Position numbers and translations under genes: made by a program | Origin: an uncultured Actinomycetes bacterium | Lineage (GTDB): Bacteria > Actinomycetota > Actinomycetes > Mycobacteriales > Mycobacteriaceae | DNA: 64,000 nucleotides | Direction of reading: 5' to 3' | Assembly (NCBI GenBank): GCA_903884065.1 | Contig: CAISDL010000002.1 | Coordinates: forward strand, 1 to 64,000 | Shown: in pieces, positions 45,605-55,509 of the stretch | Layout of the letters: every line of letters begins with the position of its first letter | Numbering within the stretch: the stretch's first letter is position 1 | The notes under the pieces: generated by a model | Seen by the model: only the letters and a program-made list of their open reading frames with translations | What the model was told of the DNA's origin: nothing | Database searches by the model: none

Positions 45605-47181
45605 CCGTCGTCTCCTGTTGTCGTCGAATTCTTGACGGTGTACTTCGTGCCATCCGGGCCGACGATCTCGCCGCTCGAGGCGTTGTAGGTCGCCGACATG
45701 TTCGTCGCCGGGGCACCCGCCGGTGAGTAGCTGCACTGGCCGGGCTGGGGCCATCCCGGCTGCACACCCCGGATGTCGACACCAGCTGCCGGATCGGCGC
45801 ACTGCACCGCGCCCTGGCCCGGCTGGGAGACCGGGTCACTGGTCGGCGCCGCCGGTGGCGGCAGGAGATCCGCGGGGAGCGGGTTCAGCCCGGTATTGAT
45901 CGTTGGGGCCGGGATCACCGTACCCGGATTCACCGGCTGGTCGCAGGCGGCACCGGGAGCGGGGCAGGTCAGGATCTGGTTCGGGTCGCCGATCCAGGGG
46001 TTCGTTCCCAGCGGCACGTAGGGCTCGTTGCTGCGGCACTCGGCCGGGCTGGCCGCACGCTTACCCGGAACGTCGACGCAAGGGATGTTGCGGGCGCCGC
46101 GCACGGCATTCGCCGGGGTGTCCTGCGGGATCTTGCAGTAGAGCCCATTCTCCACCGGCTTCAAGCTGGTGTCGGCCGGGGACCGCCACTGACCCGCGGG
46201 CAGGAACCCGGTGAGGCAGGGGGCGGGCTGGTTGATCGACAGGCCGAGGTCCAGCAAGGCCTCGCCAGGGAACACCTGGGTGTTCGTCTGAGCGACGCTT
46301 GCGCCCAGCGGCAACAGCACCAGCGCCTGCTCCACACCCTTGTTGTAGCGCTTGAGCATCTCGACGATGATCTCGAGGTTGGCCAACGTCTGGGGCAAGG
46401 CGTCCTTCACGTCGACGAACAAGGTGCTCAACTGGGTCGCGGTCGGCGCACCCTGCTCCAGGATGCTGCGCATCGCCGGATCCTGCTCCTTGAGTTGCGA
46501 GGTCAGCGTATTGAGATTCCTGGCCCACTGATAGATGGCCGACGATGACTGCACCTGGCTGTCCAGGATGGGCGGTGTGTTGTCGACGAGGTCGTTGATG
46601 TCGCCGATGTTCTCGTTGAGCGCGCCGACGAACGTGTTGGTGTTCTCGACCAACTTCTGCAGCGTCGGTCCGAGTCCGCCGACCGCCTGCGCGGCCTCGT
46701 CGAGCAGGTTCGGCAGCTTGCCGGCGGGGATGGCCGCCAGTGCCTCGTTGGCGGCGTCCAGCGCAGGCCCGACCGGAACCGGGATCGTGCTCTTGGTGAT
46801 CGTCTGACCGGGCTTGAAGTACTGATCGGGAGTCCCCGTGGACACCAGGTCGAGATACTGCTCACCGACGGCGGTCACCGAGTGCACGTTGGCGCTCGCG
46901 TCGACCGGGATCTTGTACTTGTTGCCGATGCTCAGCGTCGCGCGGGCACCGGTTTCGGTCGGCTCCACATCGGTGACCTTCCCGATGCTGACACCACGGT
47001 AGGTGACGTTGGAGGTCTTGTAGAGACCGCCGGCGGCCGGAAGATCCACCTGCAAGGGGTACTGACCGATCCCCGCGAGAGCCGGGAGGCGCAAGTAGAA
47101 CACGCCCAGCGCGACCAGTGCCGCCAACGTGAGGGCAAGGAAGATGAACAACTGCGTCTTGATGAAACGGGTGAGCATCAT
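45574..47181 (-). CDS. mce1F: Mce1F, substrate-channel protein of the Mce1 lipid importer
   Basis: A 535-residue Mce-family protein. An N-terminal membrane anchor (FIFLALTLAALVALGVFYL) precedes the MCE/MlaD domain (about 40-115: YKTSNVTYRGVSIGKVTDVE, TAVGEQYLDLVS). A long helical Mce4_CUP1-type region (about 130-330) forms the hexamer needle. The Pro-rich C-terminus contains several cysteines (ILTCPAPGAACDQP). Mce1A-F form a heterohexamer that carries fatty acids across the periplasm to YrbE1AB. It starts at ATG 47181, 12 bp after mce1E. Confidence 0.95.
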   Translation of the reverse strand: MMLTRFIKTQLFIFLALTLAALVALGVFYLRLPALAGIGQYPLQVDLPAAGGLYKTSNVTYRGVSIGKVTDVEPTETGARATLSIGNKYKIPVDASANVHSVTAVGEQYLDLVSTGTPDQYFKPGQTITKSTIPVPVGPALDAANEALAAIPAGKLPNLLDEAAQAVGGLGPTLQKLVENTNTFVGALNENIGDINDLVDNTPPILDSQVQSSSAIYQWARNLNTLTSQLKEQDPAMRSILEQGAPTATQLSTLFVDVKDALPQTLANLEIIVEMLKRYNKGVEQALVLLPLGASVAQTNTQVFPGEALLDLGLSINQPAPCLTGFLPAGQWRSPADTSLKPVENGLYCKIPQDTPANAVRGARNIPCVDVPGKRAASPAECRSNEPYVPLGTNPWIGDPNQILTCPAPGAACDQPVNPGTVIPAPTINTGLNPLPADLLPPPAAPTSDPVSQPGQGAVQCADPAAGVDIRGVQPGWPQPGQCSYSPAGAPATNMSATYNASSGEIVGPDGTKYTVKNSTTTGDDGWKEMLAPAS

Positions 47182-47193
47182 GTCGTCAAGTCC

Positions 47194-48351
47194 TCACTCG
47201 CCGCGCTCGACGAACGGTCCGCCGCCGTCGGTCATGTTCGGGTGCGGGGTGAACCGGACATCCGGAATCATCGTGCTCGGATCCCGGCCCCATGACTGCT
47301 CGAGCGCCCGCAACATCCCGCTCACACCGGTGCCCGTCAGCAGACCGTTGTCCAGCGAGCTGAGTGTCGCGTCGACGTTGAGCGACAGGTTGATGTAGTC
47401 ACCCCGGATCGCCTTCGGAATGCCGTCCAGCGGATAGGGGGCGGTGACGATCAGGCGCATCGCGTCGAGGAAGTACGGCGCACCGCGACCCAACTGGACC
47501 AGCGGGCGCTGCAGGATCTCGAGGTTGGTGCGCAGGTCGGGCGAGGCCGCCGCCAGAGTCTCACCGGTCACCTTGTTGAACCGGCCGAGCGCGATAACGG
47601 CGTCGGCGACCCGGTCCCTGGAGTTGGCCAGGTAGCTGGCCAGCGGCGGAAGGTCGACCAGAAGGCGATCGAGGGTGTCGTTCCGGCTGGCCACGTAGGC
47701 GAACAGGTTGTTGGTGGAGTCGATGGCCCGTGCGATGTCGTCGCGTTGCTTGTTCAGTTCGGCGGTGAAGACATTGAGCTTGGAGAGGAAGGCCCGAATC
47801 TGGTCGGCGTTACCGGTCAGCAGGTTGTTGACCTCGTTCTGGATCACCTCGAGGTTCGGGATGCCGCCGCCGCGCAGGACCGTGGCGACGCTGGCCAGGG
47901 TGCGCTCCACGGTCGGGAATGCCGTCGTCCGATCGATCGGAATGGTGGCACCGTCACGCAGCGGCTGCGCCGAGGGATTCGCCGGCGCCGACAACTCGAC
48001 GTGCTGAGAGCCGAGGATGCTGGTCTGGCCGATCTTGGCCGTCGCGTTCGCGGGAAGTTGGACCTGCGGGTCCACACTCAGCGTCAGCGTGGGGACCCAG
48101 TCCTTCAGTTCGATCTTGCGAACGGTGCCGACGAAGACGTCCGCCACCCGCACCCGGCTGTTGACGTTGAGCGCCAACGTATCCGGGATCTGGACATAGA
48201 GGGTCTTGGAGCCCTTGACGGAACCGGGCCCGATATTGAGCGGGACGTTGGCGATGCCCTGCCACCCGCAGGAGGTCAGCACCATCGCTGCAGCACCGAG
48301 GGCGAGCCCTCGCTGCCCCAGCCGTCGGGCGCGGTTGACTAACGAGCTCAC
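47194..48351 (-). CDS. mce1E: Mce1E lipoprotein (LprK-like)
   Basis: A 385-residue Mce protein and the only lipoprotein of the six: MSSLVNRARRLGQRGLALGA precedes lipobox LTSC (Cys28). The start is GTG 48351, overlapping the mce1D stop (GTGA); the frame is open upstream but within mce1D. The MCE domain is at about 45-120 (LNVNSRVRVADVFVGTVRKIELKDW, TSILGSQHVELSAP), followed by the helical region. It corresponds to LprK (Rv0173). Being E in the operon order and a lipoprotein agree. Confidence 0.94.
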   Translation of the reverse strand: MSSLVNRARRLGQRGLALGAAAMVLTSCGWQGIANVPLNIGPGSVKGSKTLYVQIPDTLALNVNSRVRVADVFVGTVRKIELKDWVPTLTLSVDPQVQLPANATAKIGQTSILGSQHVELSAPANPSAQPLRDGATIPIDRTTAFPTVERTLASVATVLRGGGIPNLEVIQNEVNNLLTGNADQIRAFLSKLNVFTAELNKQRDDIARAIDSTNNLFAYVASRNDTLDRLLVDLPPLASYLANSRDRVADAVIALGRFNKVTGETLAAASPDLRTNLEILQRPLVQLGRGAPYFLDAMRLIVTAPYPLDGIPKAIRGDYINLSLNVDATLSSLDNGLLTGTGVSGMLRALEQSWGRDPSTMIPDVRFTPHPNMTDGGGPFVERGE

Positions 48352-49970
48352 TGTCCAGCCCCCGTTTCTGCAGGTAGAGCGGGCGGTGCGGGCATCGGCG
48401 CAGCGGCAGGCGCAACGGTTCCCGGTGCGGGCGGTCCGATCAGTTCCGAGACGGGCAGCGGTCCGGGGACCACGTCCTGCCCCGGTGCGGGAACCGGCGG
48501 GGCCGGTGGATACCACGGCGGGGGCAGCGGGTTGAGCTGGTCGTAGGAGTTCGACGGAGCACCGCCACGGGGTCCGGCCGCCGGGTACGACGTCGGATCC
48601 GGTCCGCCCATCAGCGACGCCAGCGAATCCGGCGTGAGCATGTTGGCGGTGAAGGGCTGCACCTGCAGGCCCTGCATCCCGGGGGCGACGATCCAGCCCT
48701 GCTCGTGGTTCCCGTGCGAGAACAGGGTGTCACGCGACCACACACCGGGAACGGTCGTGTCCTTGTAGCCCGGCGGGGGGCGTAACCGCTCCTCGGAGTA
48801 CCCGACATACTTCGGCAGGGTCTCGGCCGTGGAGAACTGGTTGACGCCGAACGGCAGCGAGCTGAACTTCGTCGCGTCCAGGATCGGCGCCAGGTACTCA
48901 GCACACAGTTCCGCGGAATCCTGGTAGCCCAGCCGGCTACCGGACTGAATCGCGCTGCACAGGAACTGCATCGGGTTGGCCCAGTTGGCGATGGCCGGGA
49001 TCGCGACGATGGCACCGTGCGTCGGGTGGTAGATGTTGGCCAAGTTCGCCTGCAGCGTCGGATAGACGTGCAGAACGGTCTCCAGGCCGTTGCGCGCATC
49101 GGGCTGCATCAGCGCGTTGGTGACGTCGGCCAGGTTGTTGATATCCCGCGACAGCAGCGACCCGTTGTCGTCGACGAACTTTCGTGCCGTCTTCAGCAGG
49201 CTGTCGATGTCCTGCAAAGCACGTGCGACTTCCTGGTCGGAATTCGTCAGTGAGGTGGTGAACGTCGCGAGGTTGTTGTTCAGCGCGACGAACTGCTGAT
49301 CGCTCTGATGCAGTGCATTGACGAACACCGCGAGGGCCTTGGTCGTAGCGAACAAGTCGCCGCGGCCCTCGTTGAGGGTGGCGACCGCGTCGGACAGCGC
49401 GCGGAACGTCGAGTTGATGTCCTTGCCCTTGCCGCTGAGCGTGTCGGCCAGGGAGTCCACGAAACCGCCCAGCGCGCCCTTGTCTCCGGCCTTACCCTGC
49501 GGGCCCAGCTCCTTGACCAACTTGTCGAGCTGGTTGCGAATGTCGTCCCACTCGACAGGGGTCTGAGTCCGCTCCAAGGGGATCACGGCGTTGTCGGCCA
49601 TCGCGGCACCGCCGGTGTAGGGCGGATCGAGTTGCAGAACGCGGGACGCCACCACGGTGGGGTTGAGGACCGATGCGGTGGCCTCGGCGGGAACCTTGTA
49701 CTGGCTGTCGAAGTGGAAGTTGACCTTCATCCGATCGCCGGCCGGTTCGATGCTGTCGATCGCACCGACCTTGACGCCCATGATCTGCACCCGATCGCCG
49801 GGGTACAGCGCCAGGGTGTCGGAGAAATAGGCGCTGACGTTCGTCGTCGTCGCCTTCTTGTACATCCGGTAGCCCAGGAATGCGGCCAGAACAGCCAGCA
49901 CCGCCACCACGACGGTGATGATCACACCCGCGCGGGACACCTTCTGCAGCGTCACGTTACGTACCGACAT
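48348..49970 (-). CDS. mce1D: Mce1D
   Basis: A 540-residue Mce protein. The anchor AGVIITVVVAVLAVLAAFLGY is followed by the MCE domain (YFSDTLALYPGDRVQIMGVKVGAIDSIEPAG; ASRVLQLDPPYTGG), the helical needle part and a very Pro/Ala-rich tail (last 80 residues) containing PPPWYPPAPPVPAPG. It starts at ATG 49970, three bases after mce1C, and overlaps mce1E by 4 bp. Confidence 0.95.
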   Translation of the reverse strand: MSVRNVTLQKVSRAGVIITVVVAVLAVLAAFLGYRMYKKATTTNVSAYFSDTLALYPGDRVQIMGVKVGAIDSIEPAGDRMKVNFHFDSQYKVPAEATASVLNPTVVASRVLQLDPPYTGGAAMADNAVIPLERTQTPVEWDDIRNQLDKLVKELGPQGKAGDKGALGGFVDSLADTLSGKGKDINSTFRALSDAVATLNEGRGDLFATTKALAVFVNALHQSDQQFVALNNNLATFTTSLTNSDQEVARALQDIDSLLKTARKFVDDNGSLLSRDINNLADVTNALMQPDARNGLETVLHVYPTLQANLANIYHPTHGAIVAIPAIANWANPMQFLCSAIQSGSRLGYQDSAELCAEYLAPILDATKFSSLPFGVNQFSTAETLPKYVGYSEERLRPPPGYKDTTVPGVWSRDTLFSHGNHEQGWIVAPGMQGLQVQPFTANMLTPDSLASLMGGPDPTSYPAAGPRGGAPSNSYDQLNPLPPPWYPPAPPVPAPGQDVVPGPLPVSELIGPPAPGTVAPAAAPMPAPPALPAETGAGQ

Positions 49971-49973
49971 CGG

Positions 49974-51437
49974 CTAAGCCCCTCCCGTGTCGACCGGAGC
50001 GACGGTAGACGGATCCAAAACCGGGCCGACCGGGACCGTCCGGGCTCCCGGAGGACCGGGAGCGAACGCCGGCGCGGGAGCGCCGGGCAGCAGTGGGCCG
50101 GACATGCCGGGGACAGCAGCGGCCGGCACTCCGTGGTTCGGCGTTGCCGCGGCCGGGTTGGCCGGCGCCATGACCACGTCCGGCGGACCGAACCCACCCG
50201 GTACCGGGCCGTAGGGGCCCTGGGTGGCTGCTGCGCACGGAAGCGGGTTGTCCGGGGTTCCAACGCCACCGAGTCCCGGGGTGTAGGAGCACGGCGAACC
50301 GGGAGGAACGGCAGGTCCCGGGTAATCCGGGGTGCCTTCCAGCAACTGCGGCGCCGGCGCGGGGGCGCCGTTGGGCTGCGCCTGGCCGTTCGGGTCGGGG
50401 AACTTGGCCGCGGGCAGGCCGGCGTTGCGCCAGAACTCCTCCGGATCGATCCCGCGCTTCTTGAACGCGGCATCGACCCACGGCTGAATGATCTGGTACG
50501 GCAACAGGTTCACGATCAGCGTCTTGAAGTACGGGCCGGAGCCGATGCCCTCGGTGAGCGAACCCATGAACTTCGAGGCGGTGGTGATCGAGTAGGCCAA
50601 GTCCTCTTTGCGCTGCGCCAACACGTCGCTGATGGTCTGCAACTGGGTCAGGACGTTGTTCAGGTTCGGGTTGTCGTCGATGAACCCGGCGAACTGCTGG
50701 GACACCGCGGACACGTTCTGCAGCAGAACGTCCACTTCCTGGCTGCGCTGGTTGATTGCCGCAAGCAGAACCTGGGTGTTGACCAGCAGTCGGTTGATCT
50801 GCTCGCTGCGGTTGCCCAGCACGCTGGCGACCTTGTTGGCCTGCCCGAGGAGGTCTTTGAACTCCTTGTCACGCTTGCCGATGGTGTCCGAGAAGCGGGC
50901 GACACCGGTGAGGGCCGCCTTGAGTTCCGGCTTGCTCGCGTCGAGGGTCTCGGAGAGCACGTTGAGCGAGTTGCGGACCGCGGTGAGGTCCCACTGGCTG
51001 GTGTTGGTGGTCAAATCCGAGAAGGCATCGTAGAGCTGATAGGGCGTGGTGCTCTGCTCCAGTGGCAGCGTTGCCCCGACCGCCATCGGCTTGTTGCCGC
51101 GTGGGTCGATCTCCATGACGCGCTTGCCCAGGATGGTGTCCGTGCGGATGGACAACCGGCTGTTCTCGCCGATCCGGTAATTCCCCAAGGTGAAGCCGAC
51201 CTTGACCCGGTCGCCATCGATCTTGAGCGACTTGATCTGACCGACGTCGTAACCGCTGATGCGAACCTTGTCACCGGGGGCGGCGCCGGCCGAGTCGGCG
51301 AAGTGCGCGTAGTACATCGGCTTGGCGAAGAGCATGGGGATGCTGGCGAAGCTCTGCCCCACCGCCACCACCATGATCAATATCAACAGGCCCAGAAGAC
51401 CGACCCGGATCCGATTGTTGCCCTGCAAGGTCATCAT
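49974..51437 (-). CDS. mce1C: Mce1C
   Basis: A 487-residue Mce protein. Three in-frame ATGs exist (51449, 51437, 51434). I chose 51437 (MMTLQGNNRIRVG) because it overlaps the mce1B stop as ATGA, like neighbouring junctions. The anchor VGLLGLLILIMVVAVGQSF precedes the MCE domain (HFADSAGAAPGDKVRISGYDVGQIKSLKIDGD; ILGKRVMEIDPRG). The Pro/Gly/Ala-rich C-terminal tail is about 150 residues long. Confidence 0.94.
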   Translation of the reverse strand: MMTLQGNNRIRVGLLGLLILIMVVAVGQSFASIPMLFAKPMYYAHFADSAGAAPGDKVRISGYDVGQIKSLKIDGDRVKVGFTLGNYRIGENSRLSIRTDTILGKRVMEIDPRGNKPMAVGATLPLEQSTTPYQLYDAFSDLTTNTSQWDLTAVRNSLNVLSETLDASKPELKAALTGVARFSDTIGKRDKEFKDLLGQANKVASVLGNRSEQINRLLVNTQVLLAAINQRSQEVDVLLQNVSAVSQQFAGFIDDNPNLNNVLTQLQTISDVLAQRKEDLAYSITTASKFMGSLTEGIGSGPYFKTLIVNLLPYQIIQPWVDAAFKKRGIDPEEFWRNAGLPAAKFPDPNGQAQPNGAPAPAPQLLEGTPDYPGPAVPPGSPCSYTPGLGGVGTPDNPLPCAAATQGPYGPVPGGFGPPDVVMAPANPAAATPNHGVPAAAVPGMSGPLLPGAPAPAFAPGPPGARTVPVGPVLDPSTVAPVDTGGA

Positions 51438-52474
51438 TGCGGCGTGCACCTCCCCGTCGGCTGCTTGGTGATCCGGACCTTGCGAACCGGGCCGCCGGGC
51501 TGGAGGCCGTTGAGCGTCAGAGTGATGTCGCAGAGGTAGAAGTTGAAGAAGTCACCGTAGATGCCGCCGGCACGACCGATGAGGTTGATCGCCGTCGGGT
51601 ACTCGGTCAGAAGCTTGTCGAGCTTCGCCGGGTCGTCCGCGAACGGCTGCTGGATGGCCTCCAGCTTTCCGAGGGTCTGCTGCAGCAGCGGCCGGTCATC
51701 GGCGAGGAGGCTGGCCAGCTCGCTGGATCCGTTACTGATGTCGGCGATCGCGCCGGCCAGCGGGTCTGCCCGGTTCTTCAGCCCGGTGACCAGGATCTCG
51801 AGGTTGCTCACCGTGGAGTCGAACTCCCGTTGGTGCTTGTTCACCGTGCCCAGAACAGTGTTGAGGTTGGTGATCACCTCACCGATGGCCTTGTCGCGGT
51901 CGGCCAGCGTGGACGTCAACTGGGCCGTCTGGCTCAGGATGCTGGCAACGGTGCCGCCCTGCCCCTGGAAGACGGTGACCAACGAGGTGGCGATGTTGTT
52001 GACCTTTTCCGGATCCAGGGCCTTGAACAACGGCTTGAATCCGCCGATCAGGGCGTCCAGGTCGAGAGCGGGCTGCGTGTGCGCCAGTGGGATGAGTCCA
52101 CCCGGAGGCAGCACCCGTTCCATACCCTCACCGGTGCCCCGGTCGAGGTTCACATACCGCTCGCCGATCAGGTTGGCGTACCGGATCTGGGCGCCGGTGG
52201 ACTGGTACAGCGGCAGCGACTTGTCCACGTTGAGTGTGGCCACGACCCGCTGTCCGCCTTCGAGCAGGCGCACCGACTTGACCTTGCCGACCTCGACGCC
52301 GCCTGCCCGCACGAACTGGCCGGGCTTCAGACCACTGCCATTGCTGAACTCGGCCTCGTAGGTGCTGAACCGCTGGAAGCGCAGCTGTCCGAACACGACG
52401 ATGAGCAGCGCGGTGCACAACGCCAGAATGATCGAGACGATGGCGAGCTTGATCGCCGTTCCTTTGATGCTCAT
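51434..52474 (-). CDS. mce1B: Mce1B
   Basis: A 346-residue Mce protein. The anchor LAIVSIILALCTALLIVVFGQL precedes the MCE domain (FSNGSGLKPGQFVRAGGVEVGKVKSVRLLEGG; LIGERYVNLDRG) and the helical region to about 300. The short C-terminus contains cysteines (FYLCDITLTL, GRCTPQ). It overlaps mce1A and mce1C by 4 bp at each end. Confidence 0.95.
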   Translation of the reverse strand: MSIKGTAIKLAIVSIILALCTALLIVVFGQLRFQRFSTYEAEFSNGSGLKPGQFVRAGGVEVGKVKSVRLLEGGQRVVATLNVDKSLPLYQSTGAQIRYANLIGERYVNLDRGTGEGMERVLPPGGLIPLAHTQPALDLDALIGGFKPLFKALDPEKVNNIATSLVTVFQGQGGTVASILSQTAQLTSTLADRDKAIGEVITNLNTVLGTVNKHQREFDSTVSNLEILVTGLKNRADPLAGAIADISNGSSELASLLADDRPLLQQTLGKLEAIQQPFADDPAKLDKLLTEYPTAINLIGRAGGIYGDFFNFYLCDITLTLNGLQPGGPVRKVRITKQPTGRCTPQ

Positions 52475-53682
52475 GGGTTGATCGTGTTCTCCCCGACCTG
52501 ACGGCCCCAGACGTACTCGGTCAGGAGCGGCTGCCCGAGCTCGAAGTGGTTATACGGCGCGATCGAGGCGCCGGTGTCGGCGACCAGGGTGGGCGCCGGC
52601 CAGAAGTCCCGGGTCACCTTCTGAAAGCAACCGGGCGCCCCACCCGGTCCGCCGCGGGCGTTCACCCGTGGCAGGTTGTCCGGGTAGACGTAGGGGTTGG
52701 GCGCGCCGACGAGCGAGGCGCGATCGGCCAGCGAGTAGCCGTTGCCGCCGAAGGTGGCGTTTGCCGTGGGGATCACCTCTGCGTAATTGCGGAGCGTGCA
52801 GAAAATCTCGGGGCTGTAGGTGTTGAGCGTTTTCGAGGTCGGGATCAGGTCCGACATTCCGCGGACCAGGTACGGAGCGCCGCGTTCGAAAACGTCAGCA
52901 CCGGTATTGCCGAAGCCGATCGCACCCAGCAGTGTGGCGTCGAGGTCGCCCTGCTGGTTGTTCAGGGTGCGGACCGTGGTCAGCGCATTATCGAGAGAGT
53001 CCCAGAAATCCGGGCCGGCGCCGGTATAGATGTCGGCCACATCGGCGAGCCGCTGCAAGCCGTACTGCAGGCGTGGCAGGCGGGGATTGAGGTTGTCCAG
53101 GGCGACGTTCGTCTTGACCAGCGTCTCGCCGAGCTTCGTACCCAGGCCGGTCAAGGCCTCGGCCGTCGCGGACAGCGTCAGGTTGAGCTTGACCGGGTCG
53201 ATCTTCTCGGCGAGGTTGGTCACCGTCTCGAACACCGTGTTGAACTCAGTGGTCACGTTGCGTACGTCGATCACGTCAGAGCTGGAGATCCGCTTCGAAT
53301 TCGGATCGGACGGGCTGGTCAGCGAGACGTACTTGTTTCCGAAGATCGTGGTGGCCTGGATGTCGCCCTGCACGTTCGACGGGATCAGCTTGATGTACTT
53401 CGGGTCGACCTCGAGGGAGAATTTCGCCGCCTCTTTGCCGTCCGCCACGGTCGGCTCGATCGTGTCGACCCGTCCGATCGCGACCCCGTTGTAGGTCACC
53501 TTCGAGCCCGGATCCATCACCAAGCCGGCCCTCGAGGCCACCATGGTCAGGTACGTCTTCGGCTTCAGCGTGCCGCGGAACTGCATCACGACGAACGTCA
53601 GGATGAGAGCGGTGACGAGCAGCAGCACAATGCCGGCGAGCTTGTACGGCGGGGTGCGCGGAGAGTTCAGTGGGGCCGTCAT
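52471..53682 (-). CDS. mce1A: Mce1A
   Basis: A 403-residue Mce protein and first Mce of the set. The anchor LAGIVLLLVTALILTFVVMQF precedes the MCE domain (ASRAGLVMDPGSKVTYNGVAIGRVDTIEP; IFGNKYVSLTSP), then a helical needle and a C-terminal globular part with two cysteines (EIFCTLRNYAEV, GAPGCFQKVTRDF). M. tuberculosis Mce1A is surface-exposed and was first described for promoting cell entry. It starts 2 bp after yrbE1B. Confidence 0.95.
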   Translation of the reverse strand: MTAPLNSPRTPPYKLAGIVLLLVTALILTFVVMQFRGTLKPKTYLTMVASRAGLVMDPGSKVTYNGVAIGRVDTIEPTVADGKEAAKFSLEVDPKYIKLIPSNVQGDIQATTIFGNKYVSLTSPSDPNSKRISSSDVIDVRNVTTEFNTVFETVTNLAEKIDPVKLNLTLSATAEALTGLGTKLGETLVKTNVALDNLNPRLPRLQYGLQRLADVADIYTGAGPDFWDSLDNALTTVRTLNNQQGDLDATLLGAIGFGNTGADVFERGAPYLVRGMSDLIPTSKTLNTYSPEIFCTLRNYAEVIPTANATFGGNGYSLADRASLVGAPNPYVYPDNLPRVNARGGPGGAPGCFQKVTRDFWPAPTLVADTGASIAPYNHFELGQPLLTEYVWGRQVGENTINP

Positions 53683-53684
53683 GC

Positions 53685-54560
53685 CTACACCGTCAGGTTG
53701 AAGTTGGGGTCGGTGCCGTACAGCGCCAACGAAGCGAACAGAACGACGAACTGGATCAGGACCAGCGACGCGCGCATCGACTTGCCGACCGCCTCGCCGA
53801 CGCCCACCGGGCCGCCGCTGGCGTTGTAGCCGAAGTAGCAGTGGTTGATCATCACGACGACCGAGATGATGATGACCTCGACGAACGACCAGAACACGTC
53901 GTCCGCCCGCAGGAACGTATGGAAGTAGTGGGCGTACGTTCCGCCCGACTGCCCATAGAGCACGGTGGTCGTGAGCTGCGCGGCCAGGAAGGCCATGATC
54001 AGCGACATCGCGTAGAGCGGAATGATCACCACCGACGCCGCGACGAGGCGGGTGGACACCAGGTAGGAGATGGATTTTATGCCCATCACCTCCAGCGCGT
54101 CGATCTCCTCGGAGATCCGCATCGCGCCGATCTCCGCGGTGGCACCGGCACCCACTGTGGCCGCCATCGACTGACCGGTCACGATCGGAGCGGTGAGGCG
54201 GACGTTGACCATGGCGGCCAGGAAGCCGGTGAACGCCTCAACCCCGATGTTGCCCAGCGACGCGAAGCCCTGGATGGCGATCAGTGACCCGGCGGACAGG
54301 GTGATGAAGCCGACGATGGCGACGGTGCCGCCGACCACCGCCATGGCACCGGCACCCATGCCGACCTCGGCGATCAGCCGGATGATCTCTTTGCGGTAGT
54401 GGGCCACGGCGTGCGGGATCTCCCGGATCGCCTCGATGGCGAACCAGGCGACCTTGCCGCTGCTCTCGAGGAACCGGTTGGGCGCCTTGGCCAACTTGGC
54501 GGCATCGAACTGGGGGAGCCGGGACGGGATCGCCGTCTTGGGTGCTGTCGCAGTTGCCAT
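53685..54560 (-). CDS. yrbE1B: YrbE1B permease of the Mce1 importer
   Basis: A 291-residue MlaE-type permease with a long N-terminal amphipathic helix and five membrane segments. The family hallmark is TVGAGATAEIGAMRISEEIDALEVMGI, the EQ-loop-like coupling region that contacts the ATPase (Mkl/MceG, encoded elsewhere). It forms the inner-membrane channel with YrbE1A. It starts at ATG 54560, immediately after the yrbE1A stop. Confidence 0.96.
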   Translation of the reverse strand: MATATAPKTAIPSRLPQFDAAKLAKAPNRFLESSGKVAWFAIEAIREIPHAVAHYRKEIIRLIAEVGMGAGAMAVVGGTVAIVGFITLSAGSLIAIQGFASLGNIGVEAFTGFLAAMVNVRLTAPIVTGQSMAATVGAGATAEIGAMRISEEIDALEVMGIKSISYLVSTRLVAASVVIIPLYAMSLIMAFLAAQLTTTVLYGQSGGTYAHYFHTFLRADDVFWSFVEVIIISVVVMINHCYFGYNASGGPVGVGEAVGKSMRASLVLIQFVVLFASLALYGTDPNFNLTV

Positions 54561-55346
54561 CTACCGCCCCGTCCCGAACCGAACACCGATAGTCGTGAAG
54601 ATGACGTTCACCGCGAACAATGCCACCACGCAGAGCACCAGGGTCTCGTTCACGGCGATTCCCACGCCCTTGGCACCGCCACCGACCGTCAGCCCGCGAT
54701 AGCAGCCCACCAGGCCGGCGATCAAACCGAAGGCGACGGCTTTGGCGATCGCGATGATGACTTCTGGCAGCCCGGTGATGAGAGTCAGCGTCTGCAGGTA
54801 GGAACCAGCCGAGATGTTCTGCAGGTACACCCCGAAGATGAAGCTGCCCACCAGGCCGATGACGATCACCGCGCCGTTGAGCAGGACCGACACCAGCGTT
54901 GCCGCGGCCACGCGTGGAACCACCAGTCGGTGGATCGGGTCGATGCCGAGAACTTCGAGGGCGTCGATCTCCTCGCGGATGGTGCGGGCGCCCAGGTCGG
55001 CGCAGATGGCGGTTGAGCCTGCGCCGGCCACCACCAGCACTGTCACCAGCGGGCCCAGCTGGGTCACCGAGGCCAGGGCCGCGCCCGCGCCGGACACGTC
55101 GGCCGCGCCGAACTCCGTCAGCAGCAGGTTGAAGATGAAGATGATCAGCACGGTCAGCGGGATGGACATCGCGAAGGTCGGCAGCAGCGACACCGTCATC
55201 AGGAACCAGCTGAAGGTGGTGAACTCTTTCCACTGGAACGGACGAGCCAGCGCCTTCGCGGTCAGCACGCACATCTTGAAGAAGCCGCCCATGGCCTGCA
55301 TGGGGCCGTTGAACCGCTTACGCAGGAACGCGGTCGATGCCGTCAC
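54561..55346 (-). CDS. yrbE1A: YrbE1A permease of the Mce1 importer
   Basis: A 261-residue MlaE-type permease. The conserved region VAGAGSTAICADLGARTIREEIDALEVLGIDPIHRL, read here in two parts (GAGSTAICADLGARTIREE and IDALEVLGIDPIHRL), identifies the family. It starts at GTG 55346 with a strong AGGAGG 7 nt upstream. It heads the tightly spaced block of yrbE1AB, mce1A-F and mam1A-D and lies 163 bp after fadD5. Confidence 0.96.
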   Translation of the reverse strand: MTASTAFLRKRFNGPMQAMGGFFKMCVLTAKALARPFQWKEFTTFSWFLMTVSLLPTFAMSIPLTVLIIFIFNLLLTEFGAADVSGAGAALASVTQLGPLVTVLVVAGAGSTAICADLGARTIREEIDALEVLGIDPIHRLVVPRVAAATLVSVLLNGAVIVIGLVGSFIFGVYLQNISAGSYLQTLTLITGLPEVIIAIAKAVAFGLIAGLVGCYRGLTVGGGAKGVGIAVNETLVLCVVALFAVNVIFTTIGVRFGTGR

Positions 55347-55509
55347 CGCACTACCTCCTCACCACGGCTCACCCGGTCACAGCGGCGTGAGGGTAGTTGG
55401 TTCGGCACGCACCCCTCCTTCGACCGAGCAAACGTGATCAGCGGCCCGCTCTGGTCACTCAGTGAGCGGGACCACAGGAATGTACCCGATAGCTCAGGCC
55501 ACTTACATC
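55347..55509 (-). promoter_or_regulatory. Gap between fadD5 and yrbE1A with a 7-bp stem-loop
   Basis: CCCGCTC (55445-55451) and GAGCGGG (55464-55470) form a perfect stem around a 12-base loop, 40 bp after the fadD5 stop. It could attenuate read-through from fadD5 or be an operator. The yrbE1A ribosome site AGGAGG is at about 55354-55359. No clear -35/-10 pair was recognised. Confidence 0.4.

Noticed and set aside
49308-51539. Open plus-strand frame of 743 codons opposite mce1C and mce1D
   Set aside because: Low-complexity Arg/Gly/Val text with no domain; the minus strand holds clear Mce proteins with coupled starts.
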